NCBI RefSeq assembly: GCF_000427425.1
Contig: NZ_KE386494.1
Coordinates: forward strand, 990,524 to 1,054,523
Direction: 5' to 3'
DNA length: 64,000 nt
Origin: Caldanaerobius polysaccharolyticus DSM 13641
GTDB lineage: Bacteria; Bacillota; Thermoanaerobacteria; Thermoanaerobacterales; Caldanaerobiaceae
Shown: piece after piece, positions 26,052 to 35,001 of the stretch
How positions within the stretch are numbered: the stretch's first letter is position 1
Layout: the number at the start of each line of letters is the position of its first letter
Notes under the pieces: generated by a model
The model's database searches: none
What the model was told of the DNA's origin: nothing
What the model saw: only the letters and a program-made list of their open reading frames with translations
Program-made: the position numbers and the translations under genes

Positions 26052-26552
26052 ATGTTCAGGCTGTTCAAAAAAGATAAAAAAGATCAGAAAAAACCTGAAA
26101 AAGTCATAATAAAATCACCTGTAAATGGCAGGTGCTTTAGCGTAAAAGAAGTGCCCGATGAAGCTTTTTCTACTCTAATGATGGGAGACGGTATAGGGTT
26201 TGAATCCAGCGATGGAATATTGTACGCACCGGTAAGTGGGGAAATCCTGCAGGTTTTCCCCACCAAACACGCTGCTGTAATAAGGACCCATGAAGGTCTG
26301 GAAATACTTCTCCACGTAGGCGTAGAAACAGTATCGATGAAAGGAGAAGGCTTTGAAGCTTTCGTCAAAAAGGGCGACAAGGTCTCGCCAGGAGATAAGC
26401 TTATAGCCTACGATATCCAGTTGATCAGGCAAAAAGCCAAATCCGACTTAAGCCCCATGATAATAACCAATATGGACATGGTGGATTCTATTGATTTCCA
26501 TTACGGAGAAGTAACCACCGACTCTGTAGTCATGGAAATCACTTTAAAATAA
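26052..26552 (+). CDS. crr: PTS glucose EIIA component
   Basis: Soluble 166-residue EIIA(Glc)-like protein. The two active-site histidines are in FPTKHAAVI and LLHVGVET (residues 73 and 88 from the start used here), with the C-terminal domain GEGFEAFVKKGDKVSPGD. It accepts phosphate from HPr and passes it to C435 of the permease. I prefer the ATG at 26052 because AAAGGAG is seven bases before it; the ATG at 26046 is too close. Confidence 0.9.
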   Translation: MFRLFKKDKKDQKKPEKVIIKSPVNGRCFSVKEVPDEAFSTLMMGDGIGFESSDGILYAPVSGEILQVFPTKHAAVIRTHEGLEILLHVGVETVSMKGEGFEAFVKKGDKVSPGDKLIAYDIQLIRQKAKSDLSPMIITNMDMVDSIDFHYGEVTTDSVVMEITLK

Positions 26553-26564
26553 GGAGGAATAGAA

Positions 26565-26825
26565 GTGGTTGAAAAAAAAGCTATTGTGCGCAGTGAAAAC
26601 GGCATACACGCCAGGCCTGCCATGAAAATCAACAAAGTAGCTTTGCTGTACAAATCAAACATCATAATCATAAAAGACGGCAATGAATACAACGCCCGCA
26701 GCATTGTAAGCTTGATGACGATGGCTGCAGAAAAAGGCGACGAGTTAATCGTGCGCACCGAAGGCGCCGACGAGGAAGAAGCTGCCACAGCCATCGTACA
26801 AGCCCTGGAAAACATTGAAGGTTAA
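26565..26825 (+). CDS. ptsH: Phosphocarrier HPr
   Basis: An 86-residue HPr. H15 in GIHARPA takes phosphate from enzyme I, and S46 in ARSIVSLMTM is the regulatory site for HPr kinase, so it can act in CcpA-type catabolite control. The start is a GTG at 26565 after AAGGAGG. It is unusual that the general phosphocarrier lies inside a glucose-specific operon. Confidence 0.95.
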   Translation: MVEKKAIVRSENGIHARPAMKINKVALLYKSNIIIIKDGNEYNARSIVSLMTMAAEKGDELIVRTEGADEEEAATAIVQALENIEG

Positions 26826-26839
26826 GCAGGAGGATTTTT

Positions 26840-28561
26840 ATGTTAAAGGGTATAGCCGCATCAGGCGGAATAGCAATAGGTAAAGCTTTTATATACCAGA
26901 AAAGCGAAGCCAAAGTGCAAAGGCGCACCGTTCAAAACATAGCCGCAGAGCAAAAGCGACTGGACGATGCCATCGACGCCGCAAAAAGACAGTTAAAGGC
27001 CATATACGAAAAAGTAAAATCCGAATTAGGCGAGGATAAAGCTGAGATATTTGAAACCCATATGTTCATCCTTGACGATCCTGAACTCATAGGCGGCACA
27101 AAGGAAAAAATGCAAAAAGAAAATGTAAACGCCGAATACGCTTTAATGTCCACCGCAGAAAAACTGGCGGAGATATTTAAGCATATGGGCAACCAATACA
27201 TGGCAGAGCGGGCTACAGATATACTGGATGCCAGCAAAAGGGTAATAAACATCCTCGAAGGCAACAGCAATCTATCTCTAAGCGATATAGAAAACCCGTG
27301 CATAATAGTCGCCCGGGATTTGGCTCCTTCAGATACCGCCAAGCTAGACAGAGAAAAGATATCAGGTATAGTGACAGAAACAGGGGGGCGCACATCCCAT
27401 TCCGCTATAATAGCCAGATCGCTGGGAATCCCAGCGGTATTGGGAATTGATAATGCTACGTCCTATATAAAAAGCGGAGACCTCTTAATAGTAGACGGAT
27501 ACAAAGGGACCGTGCATATAAACCCTGATGAAAACCTGTTAAAAACCTATGAAGCGGAGCGTAAAAAAGACATAGAAGATAAAAGGCTTCTTCTGCGCTA
27601 CAAAGACGTAGAGTCGATAACAGCTGACGGCAAAAAAGTGGAAATCAATGCCAATGTGGGCGGTATCGAGGATGTAGAGGAGATTCTGAAATTTGGCCCT
27701 GACGGAATCGGCCTTTACAGGACAGAATTTCTATACATGGCTAAAGACGAGCTGCCTTCTGAAGAAGAGCAATTGGCTGCGTACAAGTCTATCGTGGAAA
27801 AGATGAAGGGCAAACCGGTGATCATAAGGACGTTGGACATAGGAGGCGATAAAGACCTTCCAGCTCTGGGCATAACAAAAGAACTCAACCCCTTTATGGG
27901 ATACAGGGCTATAAGGTTGTGCCTTGACAGAAAAGATGTATTCAAGACCCAGCTCAGGGCTTTACTCCGGGCCTCAGCCTACGGCAATCTGAAAATAATG
28001 TTTCCCATGATCGCAAACGTCCAGGAGGTCATAAGAGCAAAAGAGATACTAGAAGAATGCAAAGTCGAACTTGCGCGCCAAGGGATAGAATTTAACAAAA
28101 ACTTAAAAATAGGCATAATGATTGAAGTGCCTTCCGCTGCTCTTATATCAGATATCCTAGCAAAAGAAGTAGACTTTTTCAGCATAGGAACCAACGATCT
28201 AATGCAATACACCTTAGCTGTTGACAGGATGAACCAGAAGGTATCGTATTTATACGATTTCTTTGATCCTGCCGTTTTGCGCCTCATCAAGATGACCATA
28301 GACAGCGCCCACAAGGCTAATAAAACCGTAGGCATGTGCGGGGAAATGGCAGGTTTTGTCCCTCTAATACCCGTTCTGCTGGGAATGGGCCTGGACGAAT
28401 TCAGTATGAGTCCTTCTTCTATCATAAGCGTCAGAAAGCTGATAACAGGTCTGAAATACAGCGATTGTAAATTACTAGCAGATAAAATACTGAGCATGGG
28501 CAGCTCCGATGAGATTAAAAAACATCTCAAAGCGTTTAAAACGTCAAATTATAAAATTTAA
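26840..28561 (+). CDS. ptsI: PTS enzyme I (phosphoenolpyruvate-protein phosphotransferase)
   Basis: Cytosolic enzyme that starts the PTS by transferring phosphate from PEP to HPr. Phospho-histidine H187 lies in GGRTSHSAIIARSLGIPA; the C-terminal PEP-binding TIM barrel has IGTNDLMQYT and the conserved Cys in GMCGEMAG. 573 residues is the normal length. Last gene of glcT-ptsG-crr-ptsH-ptsI, with GGAGG before the ATG. Confidence 0.95.
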   Translation: MLKGIAASGGIAIGKAFIYQKSEAKVQRRTVQNIAAEQKRLDDAIDAAKRQLKAIYEKVKSELGEDKAEIFETHMFILDDPELIGGTKEKMQKENVNAEYALMSTAEKLAEIFKHMGNQYMAERATDILDASKRVINILEGNSNLSLSDIENPCIIVARDLAPSDTAKLDREKISGIVTETGGRTSHSAIIARSLGIPAVLGIDNATSYIKSGDLLIVDGYKGTVHINPDENLLKTYEAERKKDIEDKRLLLRYKDVESITADGKKVEINANVGGIEDVEEILKFGPDGIGLYRTEFLYMAKDELPSEEEQLAAYKSIVEKMKGKPVIIRTLDIGGDKDLPALGITKELNPFMGYRAIRLCLDRKDVFKTQLRALLRASAYGNLKIMFPMIANVQEVIRAKEILEECKVELARQGIEFNKNLKIGIMIEVPSAALISDILAKEVDFFSIGTNDLMQYTLAVDRMNQKVSYLYDFFDPAVLRLIKMTIDSAHKANKTVGMCGEMAGFVPLIPVLLGMGLDEFSMSPSSIISVRKLITGLKYSDCKLLADKILSMGSSDEIKKHLKAFKTSNYKI

Positions 28562-28599
28562 AAAAAGCTCGTACCGCACAGCGGTTATCGAGCTTTTTC
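28560..28599. terminator. Bidirectional terminator between ptsI and larE
   Basis: Stem AAAAAAGCTCG / CGAGCTTTTTT with an inner ACCGC / GCGGT pair. It ends ptsI on the plus strand; on the minus strand it overlaps the last codons of larE. Confidence 0.85.
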
Positions 28600-29409
28600 T
28601 TTTAACACCTCATTCATGCTCCCTGTCCTGTACCCTTCCATATCCAGAGCCACATAAGTAAAACCAATATCCTTTAACTTGGCTGCTATATCTCTCATCA
28701 GGTTTTTATCCAAAATCTTATCGTATTCTTTTTCCCCGACCTCAATCCTGGCGATATCCCCATGGTGCCTCACCCTTACTTGCCTGAATCCCAATTCTAA
28801 AAGGAAATTCTCTGCTCTTTCTACCATAGACAGCTTTTCGCGGGTTATCTCCTGTCCATAGGGTATACGGGAAGACAGACATGCAAAAGACGGCTTATCC
28901 CACGTGGGAAGGCCTATATCCCTGGACACAGCCCTTATATCCTCTTTAGTAAGTTTGGCGTACTTGAGAGGGCTAACTACCTTGAGCTCCTGCGCTGCTT
29001 TCAAGCCTGGTCTGTAGTCATTTAAATCGTCAAAGTTAGAGCCATCTGCCACATGCTCTATGCCGTTTTGCTTTGCCACTTCCCATATCTTTTCAAAGAG
29101 CTCTCTTTTACAGTAATAGCACCTGTCCACAGGATTTCTGGAAAAGCCATCGATATCCAGCTCTTCTGAGGTGATAACCACATGCTTTGCCCCTATATCC
29201 TTAATGTACTCCAGCGCCTCATTAAACTCCCTCTCAGGGTATGTAGAAGAACGAGCTGTAACAGCCAAAACCCTGTCACCTAACACATCATAGGCTACTT
29301 TTACCAAAAACGTGCTGTCCACGCCGCCAGAATAAGCTACTGCCAAACTCCCCAGCTCTTTTAAGTACGACTTTAAAACTTCCAGCTTATGCTGCAATAT
29401 ATCATTCAA
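28585..29409 (-). CDS. larE: LarE-type ATP-dependent sacrificial sulfur transferase
   Basis: PP-loop ATP pyrophosphatase (SGGVDS at 27-32) that adenylates pyridinium dicarboxylate mononucleotide and supplies sulphur for the nickel-pincer cofactor of lactate racemase in known systems. Three cysteines are present, C97 and C100 (DRCYYCK) and C177 (PSFACLSSR). Lactobacillus LarE sacrifices a single Cys, whereas the three-Cys form described in Thermotoga binds a [4Fe-4S] cluster and uses it for sulphur transfer, so this copy probably works catalytically. No larA, larB or larC is visible nearby. A good promoter lies upstream. Confidence 0.88.
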   Translation of the reverse strand: MNDILQHKLEVLKSYLKELGSLAVAYSGGVDSTFLVKVAYDVLGDRVLAVTARSSTYPEREFNEALEYIKDIGAKHVVITSEELDIDGFSRNPVDRCYYCKRELFEKIWEVAKQNGIEHVADGSNFDDLNDYRPGLKAAQELKVVSPLKYAKLTKEDIRAVSRDIGLPTWDKPSFACLSSRIPYGQEITREKLSMVERAENFLLELGFRQVRVRHHGDIARIEVGEKEYDKILDKNLMRDIAAKLKDIGFTYVALDMEGYRTGSMNEVLKEKAR

Positions 29410-29456
29410 TTTATTTCCCCCTTATCCCCATAAACTACAACTATTACTACTAGTTT

Positions 29457-29485
29457 AGTATAAATTATATATACCCCATTGTCAA
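29457..29485 (-). promoter_or_regulatory. larE promoter
   Basis: Minus-strand TTGACA (29480-29485), 17-base spacer, TATACT (29457-29462), about 48 bases before the larE start. Confidence 0.7.
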
Positions 29486-29499
29486 TGGCATAAAAAACC

Positions 29500-30885
29500 T
29501 CATCTTATGCCGTATTCCTCCACAGCCACTTTGGAACAATCTATATCGTCTTTCAACTGGTACCACAGCTCTTGCTCGTCATCAGGGGTATCTTCTAGCT
29601 GCGCCTCCATTATGTCAAGCCACTTTAACTCCCTCTCAGGCAGATCAACCTCTTTGTCATTAGCTGCTCTCCTAAGCTCCTCTATAGCGGCCTGAGCGCC
29701 TACTTTGGCCCTCTTCAGGTCGCCCTGTGCCCTGACGATCTTATCGCTGATCCTCAAGACCACATCAGGCCTTAACACATATGCCTGGGGATCCAGATAA
29801 CTATCGGAGTCCGCCAGCCAATCCCTCAGCTTTAGCGCGCCTTCCTTTCCCGATGCATATGCCCTATTCATAAGCCTGCAATCGTATATGAGCTGTTCCA
29901 TGGAAACCGTTGGAGCCATATCGCTTAACAGCTTTACGTTCTGTATGGACTCGTTGCTCCACAGATCCGCGACAGCTGCTGCCACATTCCCCACAGGGCT
30001 CAAATGCGCCCCTGCGCTGGACTTGCCTTCCATGGATATGGGCATACCCGTTATGGCTTTAATATAAGGGCCTTCATATGCGCAGTCCTTGCTGGGCCCT
30101 ACAGCTCCCATCTCATAAGCCACCAGCGAACGACCTACCGTCACGACTCTCACCACCGCTGCAAACACCCGCGGTATAAAGCCCTGATCAGCTAGTACCA
30201 TGGCCGTGTTGGCAAAACCACAAGCGCTATCTCCCGCTGGTACGGTACCTGTCTCCTCGGCAATAGCCACTATCCTCCCCCACAGGTACTCCATATCCTT
30301 TGAGCCCAGCACCCCCAATGAAAACAACACCTTTTTTAGATCGGCGTTTAACAGCGCATCGTCATTCACCTCTTTGCCACCTGTAGATTCAATAGCTAGA
30401 AAATCAGCCCCTGCCCTGGCACATCCTTCAAAGGTCTTATACATGTTTTCCACATACGTTCCTGAGCGCATCTTTGGCGGCCTTACCATATCCCTGGTGT
30501 CATTGGGCGTTATCCGCAAGAGGCTCTTTAAACCCCGCTTCTGCTCGTAGTCGTACATCCTGTCCCTGATTATTTTGCATACCTCTATACCCCATTCAGG
30601 TACCGCAGTCATATCAGGCAACAGCTCTAATTCCACTACCACGCCGGGAGCGTGCAATTCTACAGCACGCTTTAATACCCCTTGGATCATCTCCTCATAT
30701 TGTCTCTTCACCTCGGGCATCGTGTCTTTGTTGATGTTCATGGAAGGCAACGTAAAGTTGATCTCAGGATAAACCACACCCCCGCCTATGACCATGCCGT
30801 TTTTCATCTTCAATGGCCTCACAGCACTGCCGTAAACAAAATCATCTACCGATGAGTAACTGAGCTCGGTAAATCTCTTCCTCAT
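29500..30885 (-). CDS. mtaB: Methanol:corrinoid methyltransferase subunit MtaB homologue
   Basis: A 461-residue TIM-barrel protein like MtaB, the zinc enzyme that activates methanol and transfers its methyl group to a corrinoid protein. The three zinc ligands of the Methanosarcina enzyme have counterparts here: E166 in AIESTGG, C222 in GDSACGFANTAM and C268 in SKDCAYEGPY. Neither the corrinoid protein MtaC nor MtaA is encoded nearby. The partner may lie elsewhere, or the enzyme may use another small methyl donor. The ATG at 30885 follows GGGGGATGGG; an earlier start at 30906 is less likely. Confidence 0.85.
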   Translation of the reverse strand: MRKRFTELSYSSVDDFVYGSAVRPLKMKNGMVIGGGVVYPEINFTLPSMNINKDTMPEVKRQYEEMIQGVLKRAVELHAPGVVVELELLPDMTAVPEWGIEVCKIIRDRMYDYEQKRGLKSLLRITPNDTRDMVRPPKMRSGTYVENMYKTFEGCARAGADFLAIESTGGKEVNDDALLNADLKKVLFSLGVLGSKDMEYLWGRIVAIAEETGTVPAGDSACGFANTAMVLADQGFIPRVFAAVVRVVTVGRSLVAYEMGAVGPSKDCAYEGPYIKAITGMPISMEGKSSAGAHLSPVGNVAAAVADLWSNESIQNVKLLSDMAPTVSMEQLIYDCRLMNRAYASGKEGALKLRDWLADSDSYLDPQAYVLRPDVVLRISDKIVRAQGDLKRAKVGAQAAIEELRRAANDKEVDLPERELKWLDIMEAQLEDTPDDEQELWYQLKDDIDCSKVAVEEYGIR

Positions 30886-31000
30886 ATTCCCATCCCCCGT
30901 AAACATTTTTGTAATAAAATTGTATCACATCCTTTAAAAACGCTCTTTAAATATACTGCGTTTTTTTTTCAAAAATCTCATTTGCAATAAAAAAGAGAGG

Positions 31001-31429
31001 TTAACCCTCTCTTATGCAGTCCAACAGCTCCTTTACCCTGCGCTCTATCTCATCCCGCACCTTCCTGAACGCATCCATAATCTCCTCATCTGTACCCGTA
31101 GTTTTTGCCGGATCTTCCAACCCCCAATGCATGCTCTTGACAGATGGCGGCAACACCGGACATTTGTCTCTGGCATCTCCACAAAGGGTTACAACATAGT
31201 CTGACTTAAAGAGCAGCGATTCGTCTATGAGTTTTGACTTGTGGCTGGATATGTCAATGCCCTTTTCAGCCATGACCTCAATAGCCTTGGGGTTAACCCC
31301 ATGGGCTTCTACCCCTCCGCTTATCACATCTACCACGTCACTGCCGTAATGCCGTGCAAAGCCTTCAGCCATCTGGCTTCTGCAGGAATTGCCTGTGCAT
31401 ATAAAGTATACGATTTTTTTCTGGCTCAT
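31001..31429 (-). CDS. arsC: Arsenate reductase, thioredoxin-coupled (LMW-PTP type)
   Basis: A 142-residue low-molecular-weight phosphatase-like ArsC. The P-loop CTGNSCRS carries C11 and C16, and the redox pair C83 and C90 is in [10 protein letters not shown], which fits the thioredoxin-linked Staphylococcus pI258 type and not a simple phosphatase. It reduces arsenate to arsenite for export by the Acr3 protein encoded immediately before it. Third gene of arsR-acr3-arsC. Confidence 0.93.
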   Translation of the reverse strand: MSQKKIVYFICTGNSCRSQMAEGFARHYGSDVVDVISGGVEAHGVNPKAIEVMAEKGIDISSHKSKLIDESLLFKSDYVVTLCGDARDKCPVLPPSVKSMHWGLEDPAKTTGTDEEIMDAFRKVRDEIERRVKELLDCIREG

Positions 31430-31430
31430 T

Positions 31431-32504
31431 TCAAAACCTCCCTGCTGAACTGTGCTTTTTTACAAAAAACCTGTTGCGCAATTTCCATGCTACATTTACC
31501 AGCGCTATCATCACAGGTACCTCTATAAGCGGCCCCACTACTGCCGCAAAGGCCTGCCCTGAGTTGAGCCCAAATACAGCTACTGCCACCGCAATAGCCA
31601 GTTCAAAGTTGTTGCTGGCAGCAGTAAATGACAGGGTCACCGTCTGCTCATAACTAAATCCCTGTTTATAAGATAGCCAGAAGCTAATAAAAAACATGAG
31701 CACAAAATACAGCAACAGTGGCACGGCGATTCTCACCACATCCAACGGCAAATTTACTATATAGTGGCCTTTAAGCGAGAACATGACCACAATAGTAAAC
31801 AAAAGGCCTATTAGTGCCGTCGGCGAAATCTTCTTGACAAATACGCCGTCATACCATTCCTTGCCCCTCGCCTTTATAAGGCTAAAACGCGTGGTTATAC
31901 CTGCTGCAAAAGGAATGCCCAGGTAAATAAGCACACTGGACGCCACTTCCGATATGGTGACGTGAATCGTTTTTTTCACAAATTCTAATCCAAGCCATCC
32001 TGGCAACAGATTTACAAAAATGTAAATGTATACTGAATAAAAGAAGATCTGAAATAGCGAGTTTAAAGCCACCAGTGCTGTAGCGTATTCGCTGTCACCA
32101 TCAGCTAGCGAATTCCATACGATAACCATGGCTATACACCGGGCAAGACCTATTATGATAAGCCCTACCGTATATTCAGGTTTATCCCGCAAAAACAGCA
32201 CCGCCAGCGCGAACATAAGCATAGGACCTATAATCCAGTTTTGTAAAAGCGACATCAAGAGAACGCGCCGTGACTTAAAAACCCTTCCCATCTCTTCATA
32301 TTTTACCCGTGCCAGTGGCGGATACATCATCCAGATCAGACCTATAGCTATAGGCAAAGATACTGCCTTTATTTGATATTTATTCAATACATCCGCAAGG
32401 CCAGGAACAGCGAATCCAAGGCCTACGCCAACCACCATGGCCAGAAATATCCACAGGGTAAGGTATTTATCCAGTATACTTAAACTCTTTGATTTATTCT
32501 CCAA
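31431..32504 (-). CDS. acr3: Arsenite efflux permease Acr3
   Basis: A 357-residue integral membrane protein of about ten helices in the BASS/Acr3 group ([19 protein letters not shown] near helix 2, [12 protein letters not shown] with the conserved Cys, and [17 protein letters not shown]). It exports arsenite using the proton gradient. It lies 14 bases after arsR and one base before arsC. Confidence 0.93.
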   Translation of the reverse strand: MENKSKSLSILDKYLTLWIFLAMVVGVGLGFAVPGLADVLNKYQIKAVSLPIAIGLIWMMYPPLARVKYEEMGRVFKSRRVLLMSLLQNWIIGPMLMFALAVLFLRDKPEYTVGLIIIGLARCIAMVIVWNSLADGDSEYATALVALNSLFQIFFYSVYIYIFVNLLPGWLGLEFVKKTIHVTISEVASSVLIYLGIPFAAGITTRFSLIKARGKEWYDGVFVKKISPTALIGLLFTIVVMFSLKGHYIVNLPLDVVRIAVPLLLYFVLMFFISFWLSYKQGFSYEQTVTLSFTAASNNFELAIAVAVAVFGLNSGQAFAAVVGPLIEVPVMIALVNVAWKLRNRFFVKKHSSAGRF

Positions 32505-32518
32505 AACCCCCTCACCTC

Positions 32519-32812
32519 CTAACAGCTGCTCTTTTTGTATTCTCCTACTACATATATTTGATCCTTTACAAGATCATGCAGTTGATCCAGGACCTGCTGA
32601 TTTAAAATGTAATGAGACCATTTGCCATTTTTTTTGCATATCACAAAACCGGCATCCTCTAGTATTTTCATATGATGAGATACCGTAGGCTGACTTAAAC
32701 CTAAATTTTCTGTTATATCACATACGCACATTTCGCCCGAATATAGCATTTTAAGGATTTTAAGCCTGTTTTCATCAGCCAGCGCTTTAAATTTATTCGC
32801 CAGTTCTTTTAT
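32519..32812 (-). CDS. arsR: ArsR/SmtB-family repressor with unusual start codon
   Basis: Winged-helix arsenic repressor. The helix-turn-helix is [19 protein letters not shown], preceded by the metalloid motif MCVCD (compare ELCVCDL of ArsR), with further Cys residues at FVICKK and the C-terminal KSSC. The first ATG in frame (32749) lies inside the conserved fold; the frame and homology continue upstream through [20 protein letters not shown]. No ATG, GTG or TTG exists in that extension. The best site is an ATA at 32810-32812, eight bases after AGGTGG, giving 97 residues. Start by AUA is rare, so an unnoticed sequence error is possible. Confidence 0.82.
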   Translation of the reverse strand: MKELANKFKALADENRLKILKMLYSGEMCVCDITENLGLSQPTVSHHMKILEDAGFVICKKNGKWSHYILNQQVLDQLHDLVKDQIYVVGEYKKSSC

Positions 32813-32824
32813 ATTACCACCACC

Positions 32825-32880
32825 TATATAGATACATTTAAATTTATCTATATATTATATAAAAAAATAAAAGCTGTCAA
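32825..32880 (-). promoter_or_regulatory. ars promoter with ArsR operator
   Basis: On the minus strand TTGACA (32875-32880) is followed 15 bases on by TATAAT, or 17 on by TAATAT. Overlapping the start region is a perfect 10-bp dyad, TATATAGATA (32825-32834) and TATCTATATA (32845-32854), a fitting operator for ArsR autoregulation. Confidence 0.75.
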
Positions 32881-32916
32881 GCTAAAAACGAGCAATCGAA
32901 CAATTGCCTGATATAA

Positions 32917-33732
32917 CTACATTTCCTCAATACGGCGAGATAGCTTTTCAAATTTGCAAAGAGACGTGTAGCCGCATTTTTTGATATAATCTATGCCTTT
33001 ATCAAACATATAGCCTACGTGTTCAGGATAGTGGGCATCTGAGTTTAAAATAACAGGAACGCCGTATTTTGAAAGTATCTCCAGAAATACCTGCGACGGG
33101 TACATCTCACCTACAGGCTTTCTAAGCCCTGCCGTGCTCACCTCTACACACTGCCCATTTTCAGCTATGACCTTTGCAGCGTCTTCGTAGAGTTCTGTTA
33201 TATCCTCCCAAGGCTTGTACCCAAAAACCTTAATGACATCAGGATGCCCGAGAAAGCTGAATATCCTGCTCTTAGCAGCTTGTTTTAATATCTCAAAATA
33301 TCTCTTATAGGCATCATAAACGTCTTTATCCTCCCAATCTCTTGGGTCCAGGTCGATTCCCCAATCCCCCAACCAATGAATAGAGCCAATGACGTAATCA
33401 AAAGGATACTGCTTAACAAATTGCCTGATTTCTTCCTCTTTCTCCGGTATATAATCCAGCTCAATGCCTAATTTTACCGAAAATCCTCGATGTTTAGCCT
33501 TTTCAATGAGGCCTATATACTCTTCTATATCCTCTCCGCCGTGCTTCTCAACCCAGCTGCCTCTATAGCCATCAGTGCATATAAGGTGATACGCCTGTTT
33601 AAACCTGTACCCGTGCTCTGAAAACCCTATTTCTGCCACATTCCTGCTTTGACCATGCCGGACAAATTCGCTTAGCCATTCTATAGTATAAGGCCCGTTT
33701 TCAAGGTGTACATGGTAATCCCAATAATGCAT
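32917..33732 (-). CDS. PHP-domain histidinol-phosphatase-like protein
   Basis: A 271-residue PHP-family metallophosphatase. Metal ligands are visible in DYHVHLE, FSEHGYR, GIELDYIP, IGSIHWL, LGHPDVIK and LNSDAHYP, the same order as in HisK/HisJ. The family hydrolyses histidinol phosphate; with no his genes nearby, another phosphate monoester or a phosphodiester is possible. Monocistronic. Confidence 0.85.
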   Translation of the reverse strand: MHYWDYHVHLENGPYTIEWLSEFVRHGQSRNVAEIGFSEHGYRFKQAYHLICTDGYRGSWVEKHGGEDIEEYIGLIEKAKHRGFSVKLGIELDYIPEKEEEIRQFVKQYPFDYVIGSIHWLGDWGIDLDPRDWEDKDVYDAYKRYFEILKQAAKSRIFSFLGHPDVIKVFGYKPWEDITELYEDAAKVIAENGQCVEVSTAGLRKPVGEMYPSQVFLEILSKYGVPVILNSDAHYPEHVGYMFDKGIDYIKKCGYTSLCKFEKLSRRIEEM

Positions 33733-33838
33733 TTACATTCCTCCAATTCAGCTTTTTTATTCTTAAATTATATCATATTCAGACATCTTCCCACCGTATT
33801 TTGTAACATTAATTTAACATAAAAATCCCCCTGAAAAT

Positions 33839-33868
33839 TTGACTTTTTAAATACATTTGTAATATAAT
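33839..33868 (+). promoter_or_regulatory. Promoter of the riboswitch-controlled wall hydrolase
   Basis: TTGACT (33839-33844), 18-base spacer, TATAAT (33863-33868), about 30 bases before the riboswitch. Confidence 0.65.
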
Positions 33869-33899
33869 TTTAATATACTTAATAATTAATTAATAAATA

Positions 33900-34028
33900 G
33901 CCTAATCCATATTCTATATGGAGCGGGGGATAAACCTTGGGGTGAATCCACTTCGCAAAAATTTCGAAGTGGTAGGGTTTGCTCTTTACCGAACCCGTCA
34001 ACTAACCTCGCAGGCTAAAAGAGAAAGG
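33900..34028 (+). ncRNA. Cyclic di-AMP riboswitch (ydaO/yuaA motif)
   Basis: The conserved ydaO blocks appear in order: GAGCGGGGGA (33921-33930), GGGGTGAATCC (33939-33949), a variable hairpin CCACTTCG / CGAAGTGG, TAGGGTTTGCTCTTTACCGAACC (33973-33995; key blocks TAGGG, CTCTTT and CCGAACCCGTC), then ACTAACCTCGCAGGC before AAAAGAGAAAGG. This class binds c-di-AMP and usually turns off cell-wall hydrolase or potassium genes; the gene here is an NlpC/P60 hydrolase, a classic target. No separate terminator hairpin is obvious before the gene. Confidence 0.92.
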
Positions 34029-34037
34029 ATGGTTACA

Positions 34038-34994
34038 TTGAACACAAGAAAAATCGTGGCATCTGCGCTGATCGCCTACACGCTGATGCAAACACCTTCT
34101 GCTTTTGCCGCCAGCCTTCTGCGCTACGGTAGCAGTGGACAAGCTGTGGTAACCTTACAAAAAGAGCTGAAAAGCCTAGGATACTTCAACAGCAGTATTG
34201 ACGGCATATTCGGTCCCCTCACTTTAAACGCTGTAAAAAGATTTCAAAGCAGCAACGGCCTTACCGCTGACGGCATCGTAGGCCCTGCTACATACCAGCG
34301 CATTCAACTGCTGCTAAACGGCAGAAACGCCCTGGCATCCAGAGGGAGTATAAACAGGACATCGCCTGGGGTAACCTTATCCACTACAACTCTTAAAATA
34401 GGCTCGAGAGGCGATGCCGTAAAGAACCTGCAACAAAGTCTCAGCAGATTGGGCTATAGCACAGGGGGAATAGACGGCATATTTGGGCCAGCCACAGAAA
34501 AGGCCGTAAGGGCCTTTCAGGCTAGACATAATTTAACTGTAGACGGCATTGCTGGACCCCAAACCATCAGCGCTATAAATAAAGCCTTATCCAATTCAGC
34601 TTTATCGTCCAGGGGCTCCTACGAAAGGCCTACATCAAACACCAGCGTGGTGGACATAGCCAAGCAGTACCTGGGCACCCCGTATGTGTACGGAGGCACA
34701 TCTCCAGCAGGGTTTGATTGCTCAGGCTTTGTACAATACGTATTTAAACAGGCTGGCATATCCATAGAGAGGACAGCTAGTGCCCAATACTCTGGGGGTA
34801 CATATGTGAGCAGCAATGATTTGATGCCAGGTGACATAGTGTTTTTCTCTACATCCGGAGGTAATCCTACTCACGAAGGCATTTACATCGGAAACAACCA
34901 GCTTATACATATGAGCAGCTCCAAACAAAAGGCGGTAATATCTGACTTCAGCGGCTGGTTCAGACAATACTATATAGGCGCTAGGAGGTATTAA
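34038..34994 (+). CDS. Cell-wall hydrolase: signal peptide, two PG-binding repeats, NlpC/P60
   Basis: An exported peptidoglycan endopeptidase of 318 residues. A signal peptide (cleavage near AFAAS) is followed by two PG_binding_1 repeats of about 65 residues (each with YF/YS..GIDGIFGP and FQ..nGLTaDGIvGP) and a C-terminal NlpC/P60 domain with catalytic Cys in GFDCSGFV, His in PTHEGIYIG and a second His in LIHMSS. It should cut stem peptides of the wall. Open frame extends upstream across the riboswitch, so I place the start at TTG 34038, eight bases after AAAGGA. Regulated by c-di-AMP through the leader. Confidence 0.9.
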   Translation: MNTRKIVASALIAYTLMQTPSAFAASLLRYGSSGQAVVTLQKELKSLGYFNSSIDGIFGPLTLNAVKRFQSSNGLTADGIVGPATYQRIQLLLNGRNALASRGSINRTSPGVTLSTTTLKIGSRGDAVKNLQQSLSRLGYSTGGIDGIFGPATEKAVRAFQARHNLTVDGIAGPQTISAINKALSNSALSSRGSYERPTSNTSVVDIAKQYLGTPYVYGGTSPAGFDCSGFVQYVFKQAGISIERTASAQYSGGTYVSSNDLMPGDIVFFSTSGGNPTHEGIYIGNNQLIHMSSSKQKAVISDFSGWFRQYYIGARRY

Positions 34995-35001
34995 CTAAAA
35001 C

